From the NCBI GenBank assembly GCA_902805475.1, contig CADCSX010000003.1, positions 682,001 to 746,000 of the forward strand: 64,000 nt of DNA, given 5' to 3'. Both the position numbers and the translations under genes were made by a program. The notes beneath the pieces were generated by a model. That model saw only the letters and a list, made by a program, of their open reading frames with translations, did not search any database and was not told the origin of the DNA. Below, one piece after another: positions 36,901-49,200 of this stretch (within the stretch, counting starts at the first letter, position 1; each line of letters starts with the position of its first letter). This stretch comes from Entonaema liquescens (lineage: Eukaryota > Ascomycota > Sordariomycetes > Xylariales > Xylariaceae).

Positions 36901-38443
36901 GGCTCGTTTTTACATTTGATCCCTTGATGCGCACAGTCGTCATATACTTCCATTAGGGAGATTAAGGTCTTGCTCAGCTGCTCGACTTCTTGCTGCTCCG
37001 AAAAGTCTGCGGGAGTGGAACCGTCTCGAGACAGTAGATGGAGCGACGTAACATGAAAACGGGTGATAGTTTCGAGGCAGTAGATTTGATCTAGAATCTC
37101 GTCAGGCGTCATAGCATACTTCTGAAATGAGAAGTCTATTCGGATAGCCCGAGTTCGGTCCCAAAGGAAACTATGTCGTTGCGGTAGTAGGTCGTCTGAC
37201 GAAACAAGATCGATCAAGTAATCTAAAGTGCGGCAAAGAGTCCGAACGGATCGCACATCCATAGGGAGGGGTGCGTCTTGTCCGGCAGCCGAACGAGCGA
37301 GTCGCTTCACCATAAGTGAGGGTATTGCGACAAGATTGCCATTCTCATCCGTGCTCTTCTCGGGTCCTCTGATATCGTGCTCGACAATACGGGTTACTTG
37401 CTCCCACTCAGGACACATATCCTCGCAAATTCCCTTGAACACAAGTGCCTCGTCGAGCCTTCGCTTTTTGTCCGGATCATCGATTAAACCAGCTCGCGTG
37501 AGAGACTTCCGCGCCCTTTCCCGGTACGCCTTATAAGTTTCGCGAAAACGCTCTATAGCCTGGCGTTGCGCAAAGCTTCCCGGATTCTCAGGCCATTGCG
37601 GTGGCCTGATTTTATCCTTTGCTAGCTGATTTCGAATCTTTTTAGCAAATTCATCTCGATCTTGGTTGTACTTCGGGTTCCCTGGTGCATCCTTTTCGGC
37701 CCAGTCGTCCTTATTGTGCTGGGCAGGGGAACGAGATCGGTTAGAGGCTTTCCCTGGGCCTGGCGACCTTCGTGATAACTTATTTCCCGGCTGGGTATCA
37801 TTATCGTTCTTTCGCTTGCCGTTGACCTGCTGTGTAAGTGCTGAGGTATTGGCTGTATTTTGCGCCTGCTTTGGCCACGCTGGCTGAACATATTCGGAAG
37901 CTTTTCCTTTACCATTGACACCATTCGTAGTTAAAGCCTGACTCCCGCCGGTAAATGCCGCCGCTGATTTTGGAAAGGGTTTTGTTTCAAAGAGCTATTG
38001 CCTGGAGTTGTCTGGTTAGACGGCTGCGTAAAGCTAGGTCGGCTAAATGGCTCGGTCTTGGGGGTTGATTCTTGTTGACTAAAAGGCGATGGCCGCACTT
38101 CAGTCCCGTTGGTCGTCGGTGCTGTCGAAAAAGGGTTGCGCGTGGTGGAAGTTTGCACATTACTCGGGCCGCTGAACGGGTTCGGCTGCGGGTTGAAAGG
38201 AGACGCGGTAGAATGGCTCTTTGTATCTACGGCAGAGCCCTTGGTTTCTCTCTCGAAGGGGTTTTTTATATTAGTCGGCGCCCGGAAATCTTTCTGCTGC
38301 CCCTTGGTCATGGAAGAATTCGATAAGGGAGGCGGAGCAGAGTTAGCTAGGAAAGGGTTCGGTGTGGGTGTTGCGCCGCTGGACTGTCCTTGGAGAAACG
38401 GGTTAACCTTAGGAGCGAACGGGTTGGTCGGTGGTGTAGCCAT
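33987..38443 (-). CDS. SAC3: SAC3/GANP mRNA-export and transcription-coupled protein, one frame break
   Basis: Minus strand from ATG 38443 to the stop at 33987. One added base in the AAA run at 37974-37976 joins the N-terminal frame to the main frame, giving exactly 1486 codons including stop. Seen: NPF-type repeats in the first ~160 residues (nucleoporin-like, for pore binding), a basic linker, and the SAC3/GANP domain from about residue 335 (FKGICEDMCPEWEQ, then LDYLIDLVSSDD, RAIRIDFSFQ). A Ser/Thr/Pro-rich middle follows, then a region at about 1035-1085 (DPMGDLARWFVCADKG followed by a charged helix) placed like the Sus1/Cdc31-binding segment. Sac3 scaffolds TREX-2 at the nuclear pore. An in-frame ATG also exists at 38524; 38443 is preferred because MATPPTNPF fits the repeat pattern. 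Confidence 0.88.
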
Positions 38444-40092
38444 CGGGTTGCCGAATGCTAGAATTCGAGAAATAGAGTCAGTGGTCTTCAAACATCCTCG
38501 CATCCTTTCTTTCCTTTCGTTCATATCATATCGTATCCCGGTGCTTTCATCTTTTGTCCGTTGCCTGGTCCATTCGCTTTATCGAGTCCATTGGCAATAT
38601 TCATATTCGAAAGGTATTGGTTTTTTTTTTTCTTTTCGGATTCACTCGTAACAAGGATAGCTTTTATCGTCGGGGAAGGAAAGCCATTCTACTTACGGTT
38701 GCTAGGCGGGTTCGGCACTTGGCCGACTCCCCAGCCATCCTGCCTCTGGGGATTAAGCATTGCGGTTTACCGCCAGGTCTGGTGTATTGCTTGTCATGGG
38801 TGGTGAGACGTGATCGAGGTTGGCCGAAACGGAAAGTTGTAAACCAGGACGGACGGGGGGTTGAAGGACTATACGGAAAATGCACAAAGAATCGTGGTCC
38901 CCGTGCGCGCAAGGTATTGCTCAGATAGGAAGCGCAGACAAAGAGTGTGTACAGGCCGGAATGAAGATGCAATAAAATCAGATGCTGTAGAGGGTTTGCT
39001 GTGGTCGGTAGTACGGGATTAAGAGATGTATGGGGGAGGTGATTGTTCTTTGGAAGTGCTGAATTTTGCTTGCTTAACGGTTGACGATGTTGCGATCGCC
39101 AACGCGGCGCGGCATTGGAGTCTGCAAGCGGAAGCTGGGATTCCTGCCCGACTTGACCGCTCTAAGCTTATCCGTAAGTGACTTAGTTCCGTTAGGTACT
39201 TTGATACAATACCCGGACTTGGTGTAAGGTAGGTACCCTCTAAATTCCCCCAGCTGGAAAGAACAATTGTTTGAGACGGGAGTTGGCCTAAGCTCCCCTA
39301 ATAGATGTACCTATTTTATACAACACTACATGTACTATTTGCTACTTGGGAATTTAGATTACGGCTCACCTAAAGGAAAAGCATTCCTCTCCCCGCAGAA
39401 CCTTATCTCTCTCGGTGGCTTCCATAGATAGAATTTGGGCGCTTAGCCTTGGGGGATGAGGTCATTGCAACTTATTGTAACTTTTACCGTAACTAAATCC
39501 CTTCGCGGCTGTGTTTTTAATTACTTTCCCGTTGCCTAATAGATTTTGCGCGCAACTTTATATTTCCACTTTCCCGCATTCTTCCCTTACTAAACCCAAG
39601 TTCTGGGGTCAACATAACTTTATTAACTTCTCAAACACTCAAATGCTCCCGTCCCCAATTCTTAATTCCCACCTATCCCCTATAAATACCGTTCCGACTC
39701 CACGCAACGTTTTATTCCAAGGGTCCGCGTAGCATGGAAACTTCGATCTCACCTGCATCAACCATATTACACTCTCTCATACAATATACATACCATAGGC
39801 GATTACGCTTTACTGTCTCCTTATCATTTCCAAATGGGTAGTGATTCCTTCAGGATCACATCCCGCATAATCACTGGCAATTGACCTGTAACGAAACGAA
39901 CGACGTCAGACCGGAGGTCCGACACGCGAGAATCTGCATTTTACCTAGCCAGCTGACTCGTCACCCTCACTATTCCCCTAATAGACAGTAGCCCGGAGAA
40001 CAATAACGTCTCCATCAAGTGTCCGTAACGCAAATCTTGGCAATCGTCTACATATAAAAGAAAACCCTCTGGGCATCCGCCGCTGCGGAACA
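38444..40092. promoter_or_regulatory. Divergent intergenic region between SAC3 and the conserved fungal gene
   Basis: A 1.65-kb gap between two outward-facing starts. No gene is supported; overlapping frames near 38560-38970 lack domain character. It should contain both promoters. Confidence 0.5.
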
Positions 40093-41400
40093 ATGGCGTT
40101 TCTCGAAGACCCTCGACTTCGACAACGGTGGAACCAAATCTCACATACAACCGAAACCGTTACCGAGAACGCTGCCGCTGGGATATGGAGTTTTGGTCAC
40201 ACGTATGTCACACCATGTCTCTCTTCCATCTCCTCGGCGTTTGATAGCTGCTCGACGGTCTGTCTCGGTGATCGCGAAGAACGAGCACGACGAGCGAGAG
40301 AACGCCAGCGAGCGCGAGGGAGGGCCGAATACAGCTTCGACTTCTACGATGATTGGGATGAGGAGTTGGGAGGCGGTGACGATACAGGAGGGCTTCTCGG
40401 CAGCTGGCGAGGTGAAGATTGGGATCAATTGCTGGCGGGCACCGGGAAAAAACGGAGCGGAGGAGATGTTCAAGAGCAACCGAGAAGGAAACGCGGAATG
40501 AGCTACGGCACAAGACCACCACGGCGAAGATCCAGCATTCAAGAAGACCCGACAATTATCCCGAGTACTGCACCTCTAGGATTTTTGGGACGTTTGCCGT
40601 TCAAGATAGGGGGGACTTTGAGATACAAGCCTAGTGCAGCGAATCTACAAGAACACCCCGGGGCGTTAAGATCGGGCCCCGACACAGAACGCGTACCATT
40701 ATTAGGTGGAAAGCACGATGAGGCACGGCCCAACGAGTCACAATCTCACAGTAGGAAGCGGAGTGGAACGGTAGGCAGTGGGGATACTAGTGACTCATAC
40801 AGATCGAGAGGTGACTTGTTCCCAAGTGATGAAGAAGGGGAAGAGGATGCAATACCGCTGGACGACGAATTCACCATTGCGCTTGACCACGTGGATGATC
40901 GCGAAAGCAATAAGACGAGAAGCAGCAAAGGCAAACGGATTGCAGACCGCATGATACCGAGGAGCGTTTCAAGGACGACTATAAACTCGACCATGCCGTC
41001 CTTACATCCCAGCGTTGGCTCGGAATCGGTTCCAGAAAGCCCAGCGCTTCTTTCCATGCAGTCACTAGAAGATTTACGACTGGAAGAAGAACGGCTAGAG
41101 CGGGAAGAAGACGAGGTGATAGAGAAAAAGAGACAGGTTGCTGCGGATTTAGCTCTTAGGAGGGGGTTAAGCCGAGAGAATCTCCAAATCGAATCCGTCC
41201 ACGAAGCGAAATCCGAAATAGTCAGAGTGGAAAAAGTGATGGTCCCTCACGAGGCTGTATTTGACAGGGGACTGGATTACGAGCAAGACGAAGTTGGATC
41301 AGGGTCTGCGGAAGAGGAGAGCCAGCAACCACAAGCGCCAGTGCTGAAAGATCCGCCACAAGAGGGCTTTGTTCCTGCACGGCTACCATATTTCCGATAA
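40093..41400 (+). CDS. Conserved fungal protein of unknown function, charged and Ser-rich
   Basis: A single exon of 435 aa starting at ATG 40093. Seen: an N-terminal helical segment, a Cys/Ser patch, an Arg/Glu-rich helix, then FDFYDDWDEE and a tryptophan-rich WRGEDWDQLLAGTG motif. A long basic/acidic disordered part follows, with a coiled-coil-like stretch at about 322-350 (EERLEREEDEVIEKKRQVAADLALRRG). There is no signal peptide or membrane helix. I recall the FDFYDDWD...LLAG pattern in uncharacterised Pezizomycotina proteins, but no function is known to me. Codon use and an uninterrupted frame support a real gene. Confidence 0.75.
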   Translation: MAFLEDPRLRQRWNQISHTTETVTENAAAGIWSFGHTYVTPCLSSISSAFDSCSTVCLGDREERARRARERQRARGRAEYSFDFYDDWDEELGGGDDTGGLLGSWRGEDWDQLLAGTGKKRSGGDVQEQPRRKRGMSYGTRPPRRRSSIQEDPTIIPSTAPLGFLGRLPFKIGGTLRYKPSAANLQEHPGALRSGPDTERVPLLGGKHDEARPNESQSHSRKRSGTVGSGDTSDSYRSRGDLFPSDEEGEEDAIPLDDEFTIALDHVDDRESNKTRSSKGKRIADRMIPRSVSRTTINSTMPSLHPSVGSESVPESPALLSMQSLEDLRLEEERLEREEDEVIEKKRQVAADLALRRGLSRENLQIESVHEAKSEIVRVEKVMVPHEAVFDRGLDYEQDEVGSGSAEEESQQPQAPVLKDPPQEGFVPARLPYFR

Positions 41401-42608
41401 GAAATAGGGCCCATATATTATCAACTTGTAATTCCGACTCAAACCAACACTTCTCATGACCTATGTACAACACACCAGCGGACTCTGCCATTAGGCCTAA
41501 AGCCGTGGCTAAAACGAAGGCGAAGCTCAAAACAGACAAGGGTTTATAATGTCTATAACGAGCTATGTCATTATGCGTGATGGCTACTTGGGATTTAGCG
41601 TGTGTTGAATACGTGTAATCGGGAGTACGGGAAATGAAGCTATGTGACTTCCTGTAAAACAATGTGTGTACGTGTATATACGGAATCATGACTATGGTCG
41701 GGCCGACGGACTGAGAAAGCGGTCTACGCCTTATAGAGCGTTCGAAATGCAATGACCTCGCTATTTCTAAATAGCGGCTACCTTGATGTTATCATTATTA
41801 TTACTGGGAAAGGGGAAAGGGGGGGTTATGAGGGTAATACCAGACAAAATGCCAAGTTTGAATATATTTAAGACATGTCACTACTATTATCTAGAAGTCA
41901 TGAATTGTATTATACTATTGATTCTCCCCCGAGAAATACACTACCTACCTTAGGTAGGTACATAATAAAGCTTGTGAATTGACATATCTTATTGTAAATC
42001 AGAAATGACCTGGTCTTTGTTCCTTAACTTGGGGTAAGACAAAGTTACCTCATACCTAGGCCCATCATCCAGGACCCCTGCCGGAAATAGATATGCCTCG
42101 GCATCTTTCTAGTTTACCCCAGATCTCCGCTTCGTAACCCGTCCAGCTTAGCTCCCGCGAACTTACCAAACGGCCCCGTATAAGTCCAACTGGTACTTTA
42201 CTAAGATATACTTGGAAGAAGACCAATTGACTTTCCCTTTGCATCACTTTTACCTCTGACATTCTACCTTGTTACAAGAGTCCTATGTATGGCTTAGGAT
42301 ACGTAATTAAACGTGCACAGAATCTCTTATATTCGGTAGGAAGTTCACGTCGTACAATACTTTCTAAACCGCGGGTCGGATGCTATTCTAGTATTTTTCA
42401 TCCGAGGTGACCGAGTTTACCTTGTTCGATAAAACTCCTGGACTCCACCCTTAAGAAGAGTATCTCGTTATACACTTTTTACTATCTCTAGTTATATACC
42501 CTTTCGCATATAATCATACTCCACCAGCCAGTATCAAAGCGGCACAGTTTCTACCCCCGATTATAAACCCAGTATATCTTAGATAAGTTAGCGAAAACAA
42601 CCGTTACA
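41401..42608. other. Intergenic region
   Basis: No supported gene. It includes a G-rich run near 41809-41826 and TACCTACCTTAGGTAGGTA-type palindromic simple repeats at about 41941-41961. The end holds the promoter of the nitronate monooxygenase gene. Confidence 0.5.
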
Positions 42609-43688
42609 ATGGCGCCGCACCCCAAAGGCCCAATTACAACCCCCCTCACCACCCTCCTGGGGATCCAACACCCCATCCTACTCGCAGGCATGGCCCGCGT
42701 ATCAGGCGGTGCCCTCGCCGCCGCCGTCTCCAATGCCGGCGGTCTCGGCGTCATCGGCGGCTTCCAGTACACGCCGGACCAACTGCGCGCCATCGTCGCG
42801 GAGCTCAAAGCCGCCCTACGCTCCCCGACCTGCCGTTCGGCGTCGACCTCGCGCTGCCGCAGATCGGCGGGTCCGCCCGCAAGACCAACCACGATTACAC
42901 TGGCGGCAAGCTCGACGAGCTCATCGACATTACCATTGAGAGCGGCGCAAGGTTGTTCGTTAGTGCCGTGGGCGTCCCGCCTAAGCACGTTATTGATAGG
43001 CTGCACAACGCGGGCATTCTGGTCATGAATATGGTCGGCCACCCGAAACACGCCGTCAAGGCGCTGGATCTCGGCGTCGATATGGTGTGTCCCCAGGGCG
43101 GCGAGGGAGGCGGGCATACGGGTGATATTGCGAGCTCGGTGCTTACCCCGGCTGTTGCTGATGTCGCCGCCCGCTACCACCCCCGATGCTGAAAGGCAGT
43201 CCTGCCCTCGTCGTAGCCGCAGGCGGTATTAATGACGGGCGCTCGCTGGCTGCAAGCCTGATGCAAGGCGCGGCGGGGTCTGGGTTGGGACGCGCTTCGT
43301 AGCCAGCGTGGAAGCAGCCGGCAGCGAGGAGCACAAAGAGAGCGTAGTGTCGTGCGGGTTCGAAGATACCCAGCGCACGCTCGTGCTCACGGGGCGGCCG
43401 CTACGCATGCGCACGAACGCGTACATTGCGCGCTGGCACGCCCAGCCGCAGAAGATCCAGGAGCTCTGCGACAAAGGCGTGGTGCCGATCGAGCACGACC
43501 TGGAGAACGAGGTCGAGGACATCGACCTGCCGCACCTGATGGGCCAGGTCGCAGGTGCCGTCTCCAAGGTCCAGCCCGCCGCTGAGATCGTCCGCGAGAT
43601 GGTGGACGGTGCTGTGCGTGTGCTGAGGCTGGGGAGCTCGTACGTTGATGCGGACGCGGCGGGGGGCGGCGAGAAGAGTAAGCTGTGA
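42609..43688 (+). CDS. Nitronate monooxygenase (2-nitropropane dioxygenase family), three frame breaks
   Basis: A flavin (FMN) TIM-barrel enzyme that oxidises alkyl nitronates such as propionate-3-nitronate, by family knowledge. Seen: an N-terminal PILLAGMARVSGG with AVSNAGGLGVIGG, a middle with ARLFVSAVGVPP and NMVGHPKHAVKALDLGVD, the FMN phosphate loop QGGEGGGHTGD with its conserved His, AAGGINDGRSLAASL, and a C-terminal lid. As written, three breaks interrupt it, each repaired by one base in a run: CCCC 42823-42826, CCCCC 43180-43184 and GGGG 43275-43278. With all three the CDS is exactly 361 codons including stop. The gene is strikingly GC-rich compared with its flanks. Either an assembly artefact in GC runs or a decaying gene. 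Confidence 0.88.
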
Positions 43689-44224
43689 GGCTTGGACCCC
43701 AGGTTTTAAGGGGCGGGAATACATACTTACTTACATATCCAAAACGTAGGTTTCGACATAATACCTACGTACATGTAAGGCAGGGTGTGACGTCCTGGTA
43801 CCCAAGTACGTACAATGTGTGCCCCCTGCGGCCGGGTCCGCAGCCGGGAGGCCGGTACGCGCCTTTCCCGGCACCGAGAGGAGGGGGAGGGAGTTAATTA
43901 CTACTTACTTACTTACTTACTTACTACCTTACTACGACGTACATGGCATCCGACGCAGTGTGACCTACCTTCTATTTCGTGGGAATAGCCTAACATCAAA
44001 CGGAATGGCATGTATGCACAGCACAGCACAGCACACCCTCGAATTATTTCTCACCGAGGGGTATGCTGCTCAATTAATCCTCGAAAGACTGGGGAGGATC
44101 GGCCCCCAAGGGAAACAAGGCGTGATGATATACATATTTGGGATTCGGGGTGCGTTTTTGAGGAGCGGTGTGAACTTAATTGGCCAATCCATCCATATTA
44201 GGAGGCAGTTAGTCAATTCTAGGT

Positions 44225-44259
44225 ATACCATACTATAATATGATACTATAGTATGGTAT
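44225..44259. repeat. Perfect 13-bp inverted repeat (hairpin)
   Basis: ATACCATACTATA at 44225-44237 and its exact reverse complement TATAGTATGGTAT at 44247-44259 are separated by 9 bp. It is AT-rich and not followed by a T-run typical of known terminators. Confidence 0.8.
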
Positions 44260-44495
44260 GATATGATAATGAGCGAAGAGAGATCTTCCCATTGTCGTTA
44301 TTTCGTCATATAACGAGTCCCCTATCACCGCCTCCTTGGTCGTTCCATCTAAGGGTGAACATAAAGAAAGAAAAGAAAAAAACAAGATTCAGGGACCCGA
44401 GAAACCCCGCGCGGGACGCGTGTAAGGTTTGCGCGGAAGAAACATTCATGACTCAAACCCGTTCGCCCTTAGGTACGTTTAATGTAGGTAATTAA

Positions 44496-44525
44496 TCTGC
44501 ATACATACATACATACATACATACA
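44496..44525. repeat. ATAC tetranucleotide microsatellite
   Basis: About seven uninterrupted units of ATAC. Confidence 0.8.
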
Positions 44526-45289
44526 CTGGTATACATACTGCCACATATGTATGTATGTTAGGTTAGGTATGTGTATACGTACTCGCGATATATTGTCTTG
44601 TCTTGTCTTGCGACTACATGAACAGTTATCAATTATCCAAGCATCGAGGCTGCATGATGCATTCTACATTATCCATCGGATGGATCATGCATTTCGTAAT
44701 TTTTGCGAAGAACAAGAAGAAAAGGGAATAGAAATAATAGGACCGGGCCATTGCGTCCGTCTGGGCTTTGGGGCGGTATGCGGTCTCGCCCGTTTCTACC
44801 GTGATGTACAACAAAAAAAAAACAACCTCCTCGTTTTGCATCATGTCGATCGATTTTCCATCCCAGAAAAAAAGGGCCCAATCAACGAGCGTGCGTACGT
44901 AAGCACCATAAGTATTGTATTACAAAGGCAGAGGAGAGGTAGGTAGGGCAAGACAGGTTTGGGAAATGTTCGAATCAAATTGCGTATGGATGTCTTAGGG
45001 ACGGCTGTCCAATTTTTACATAGGGGTTTTTCGTAATAATGCCCTTGGCCGTGTGTATCATCATGGCCTCCTAATTCGTCACTCCTAACATAATCATGAA
45101 GGAATTGACCTCCTTCCATGTTGAGCACACGTTCGAAAATTGGTGCCTACTCGAGCTAGAGATGAGAGGTTATCGATTTTCATTGGTTCATTCGTTCATG
45201 GATACACTGCATGATGCACGGCGTGAGATAAGAAAAGACAAGACATGTCGCATTTGACGAGTTGTCTACACTAAAATAAAAGTAGCGAA

Positions 45290-46245
45290 TCAACATGCCC
45301 ATCTATCCCCGCGGCTTTTCCTAAACACTGCCGTCGACAGCACTGGCTCTTTCTCCCATTGCGTTGGTAGTACCATCATTAGCGTGTCGATCTCCTCACG
45401 AGCTGCCTGCATCCGTTTCTTCATGGGATCCAACGTGTCGCTCTCTTGCGACTCTTGCCGTGACTGTAACTCTTCCAAACGTTGCACTTGTCCCTCGAGC
45501 AACTCCGCTTCGATATCTTGTGGTTTGTCCTCTATTAACTGAGGGAGAGGACCTAACTCAAGCTTCTCTGTGTCGTGTACGAATATTATTCGTTCCAGCG
45601 AATTCAAATCAACCTTCTTCCACCGTAGTACCCGCCACGCGCCCTCGGGGACAACAGCAAGGCGTTGCACTTGGTCTAAGCCCTTCGTAGAAGCCCATAA
45701 CGACGAGCATTCTGGTTTCAGCTCCGAGTTACCAAAAAATAAGGTATCCCGACTGTAATCGACGTAAATCCTCGGTTGTAAGCTTCCTACGCCGAGTGAA
45801 AGCTTGTAGTGCTTAAGTGCTTCATATCTGGCTTCGGAGTTGACGTGTAAGAGGGCGGGGATCTGTGTGGTTGAATACCACGTTTCCTCTTGGCTATATG
45901 AATCTAATATCGCCTCTTCTAGTGATCTGGGGGTTTGCTTCTGTCCCGAATAGGGGACTTCACGACGACTGTCCTGGGACCAGGCATAGCATGCTGCCAT
46001 ATCTTGATCCGAAGTTCTGGAGGTAGCTCGTTGAACTTGTTGAATGTGGTAGGGGTTTGAAGCTTAGTTGAGAACCGTGATAATGTTCCCTCCATTGTGC
46101 TATCAAGAAGGTTGAGGAATTGGTAGTATTGAGATTGCTGCCAACGATAAAGTCTTATCAGTAACAGTATCGAACTGACAAGAGGTATGATGGCGACGGG
46201 CACATCATAATAAATAGTTGGAGTATGGGTCGTCCTGGGAGGCAT
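45290..46245 (-). CDS. 2EXR-domain protein, one frame break
   Basis: Minus strand from ATG 46245 to the stop at 45290. One base added to the GGGGG run at 45929-45933 (CCCCC on the coding strand) joins two frames into exactly 319 codons including stop. Seen: a hydrophobic segment near the N-terminus (about residues 12-34, possibly membrane-anchoring), then FNELPPELRIKIWQHAMPGPR, the hallmark start of the fungal 2EXR domain. HVNSEARYEALKHYKLS and FGNSELKP follow, and a coiled-coil-like C-terminal stretch (about 245-290). 2EXR proteins are a large lineage-expanded ascomycete family without an assigned biochemical role. A second in-frame Met at about residue 51 would remove the hydrophobic segment. 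Confidence 0.8.
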
Positions 46246-49200
46246 GATTATGTATAGCCCTGTAGGCTATAGGGGGTTATATTGGAGTAGGATGGGTTGC
46301 TTTGATGCAATACTTCTCCACGCCCCACGAGGGTGCGTGTGATCGATGCGTAATATAGTAATCAAATCTTGTCGAAACGCCCTTATTAGTACCAATTATA
46401 GGTGGTACATGAGGATCGGTCCCGTAACACGTTTGAGAGGATTTATGGGATTGGAGTTATTTGGTAATATCATACACGGGGAGCTACCGCATGCGGTTTG
46501 AGGGTTGTCAGGTTTATATGTGAGTAAAGAAGAGAAGGGGGGTGTGTGTTTTCTTATTCCATCTATTATTCATTGTCATTACTTGTTGCCCCACACCCAC
46601 GTTTAACAGATGAGAGGACAAAACCTGGACAACCTGGGCAACCTGAACAAGCAGACAAGTAACTCCAAGTAACTTCGTTCTCTCCAGGGTCCAGACTTTC
46701 TTTAGAGCGAACGCCGTCGATCGGCGCGAAACAAGTAGTACAGTAGTACCCTAGGTACAAAGTCCCTGATGTAGAGTCAAAGGGTATTACATGTCATGTG
46801 GTACACTTATTACCCTTAGTACCCTTAGAGCGGTGGTCGTGGAAAGTTTCATCAAAGGGGACTGGAACGTGGTTTGATGAGGCGGCTCAAAGCCACATCA
46901 AACTAGCGAGTCACTTAACCAACTAGACGCCCTGAACAACCTGGAACCAAGTATAAAAAAAAAAAAAAAAAAGAAGAGCGGCGGCGGTCACCGACTCTCC
47001 GTGTACCTTGTATTTACCTTGTATTGTACTTAGTATCTCCTCAGGGGTTATGGAGGTAGATATTTGGCCACCAGATCAAATATCGATACTTAATACTTGG
47101 TATTTACTATGTGTATGTGTATTGTGTATTGTGTATGTGTGTATAGATCAGACCGCAGGTTTAAATCACCTAACTAAATGGCGATGCACATGCGGCTACG
47201 CGTAGCCTTGATACAGCCGTTTTAATGATGCACTTGACCAAGGATGACGCTTGACACGTAACATAGTTCCGCACCATGGCGAAGCCTTTTGCAGTAAGCC
47301 GTCGTCAGTTCACTAACCACTAGCCACTAACAGGTGATCAGATCTATTTTTTTTTTGTTCTCGGTATCCTGCGGCCTCGGGCGCGGTTAGCCGAACTCGC
47401 TTGAGCTCGTGCCTTGAAGACTCGTCGGTTCCGATGCCGAGAAGAACTAAAGCAAAGGAAAGTTGGGCAACTTGCGAAATTCCCGTCTGCAGAGTTACCT
47501 GCTTCTGCTTCTGCTTATCTGCACGTGTAGCAACAACAAAAAAAAAAAAACCGCAGGTCAGGCAAGTTTCCACGAACACTACGAGCTTCACGAACCAATT
47601 AACACTCGGCCGAGTGTTCGTGAGAGCCGTAGACATGCGTTCTGCTGTATCCCGTGATGAGATGCTGATTACCGCCAAACTCACCTCATTACCCCAGAAA
47701 TTGCTGTAGGTCTTGTAAAGGATTCGTCTCGAGGTGAGACATGGCAACATATAAGAAATATGATTGGCCAATGTAGAAAAGGGGTGCGGGTTGGCTCAAC
47801 TTGCCAACTCTTCTAGCCAACCATAGGGCGATCTAGAAGGGCCAGGATTCTGGAGCTGGGACTAAAATCGCAAGGGGGGGATGAGATTCATCGTGGGAAA
47901 TCGTGGAGAAAAGAAGAAGCACCTGACATGGGGCAAAGTGAGATGCTAACCATGCCGGGAGATGCTGGCGTTGAGGACTATTCTGCACTATGCAGAGTGG
48001 CTGTCATACTAATCATACTGATGAGCCTAAGGAACCCGTAGTATTGCTTACCTACCGTTTACCTAGACCGTCTAGGTAGGTAGGTAGTCTCTAGGTTAGG
48101 CAAGTCTAGTCGGCATCGCTATCCAGGTACAGCCCGACAGAAACGCAAACAATATTTGAGACGATTGCGTCAAATATGTGTGATGGGAAACAAGAAATGC
48201 ATTTAGGAAATTTGATAACCAAAAGAAAAAGAGGAAACGTAAGAAAAGAATGACAGAGTCTCGCTAGTTCGCGGCTCTTGTCGGTAGTCGGGGGCCATGG
48301 GTTCCCGCTATAGTGGAGCAGAGTTAAGGGGGTTATCGACGCCGCTTACACTAAAGAGTGACAACTGAAAATCACCAAACCACATTTGATTAGGTATTTC
48401 TTGTACCTAACATAAAGCAATATTTCAGCCTCCTAAGATCCATTTTATCTTTACATATTTTATTAATTAATTATGTAATAACTATAGGAAATCTACACTT
48501 TTTAGATCAACGCTCGGTAGTCGAACTTTTGCAGCTTGGCACTTGGCGACCTCGGGAGCTTCAGCAGACAACGCTTGTAGCTTGTACGGATTAGCTTGTA
48601 GCTTGTAGTAACACAGGTCAGAATCTAATCAACTCATAGCCACTGACGACGAGCTACGCGTCCAACTTGCATAAAATCACGATAAATTCCCAGTGGGCAG
48701 TGGGGTACAAATCGTTAGTTAATTTGCTACGGCAACAGCAGAATTAAGAATATGTTTTGACGCATTGGGCCGTCCGGCATATTGGGTTCTTTTCCCGCGT
48801 AATACGTCATAACGCCCGTATCAACGGTTACCGCTCCGCTGTATTGATCGACCAAAACTCGTCGCCAGACTGAAAGGCCGACCACCGACCATTTTTATTT
48901 CCAGCAAACGCAATCATAAACACAATCTGCGACCTTATTGCCTGATATCCTGACGTTTGTTCCAGGGGCATTACCGGTGTCATAGCATAACACTTCGTGG
49001 CTCAATATTCTTTTGAATCATGAACCGGATTACAGCAAGAATAACTGACATGACGCAAGTAGCGGAGTTTCTATTTCTCTGCTTACCATTTGCATATTCT
49101 TACCTTACATACATTGATCCCAGATTCATTGATCCCAGGTTCTTTGTGGGATAAGTGATGGCCCAAGGATCGAGAGCTCGGGAGATCACCCATCGAAAGC

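Larger units (their letters stand above)
43689..45289. other. Intergenic region with microsatellites
   Basis: No supported gene. It contains tetranucleotide tracts (ACTT at about 43900-43924, ATAC at about 44496-44525), a GCACA tract near 44017-44035, and a hairpin at 44225-44259. Open frames here overlap the repeats. Confidence 0.5.

Noticed and set aside
47313..47771. 152-codon minus-strand frame
   Set aside because: It is dominated by a poly-Phe/poly-Lys low-complexity stretch from a poly-A run and has an overlapping frame on the opposite strand. No domain, no introns.
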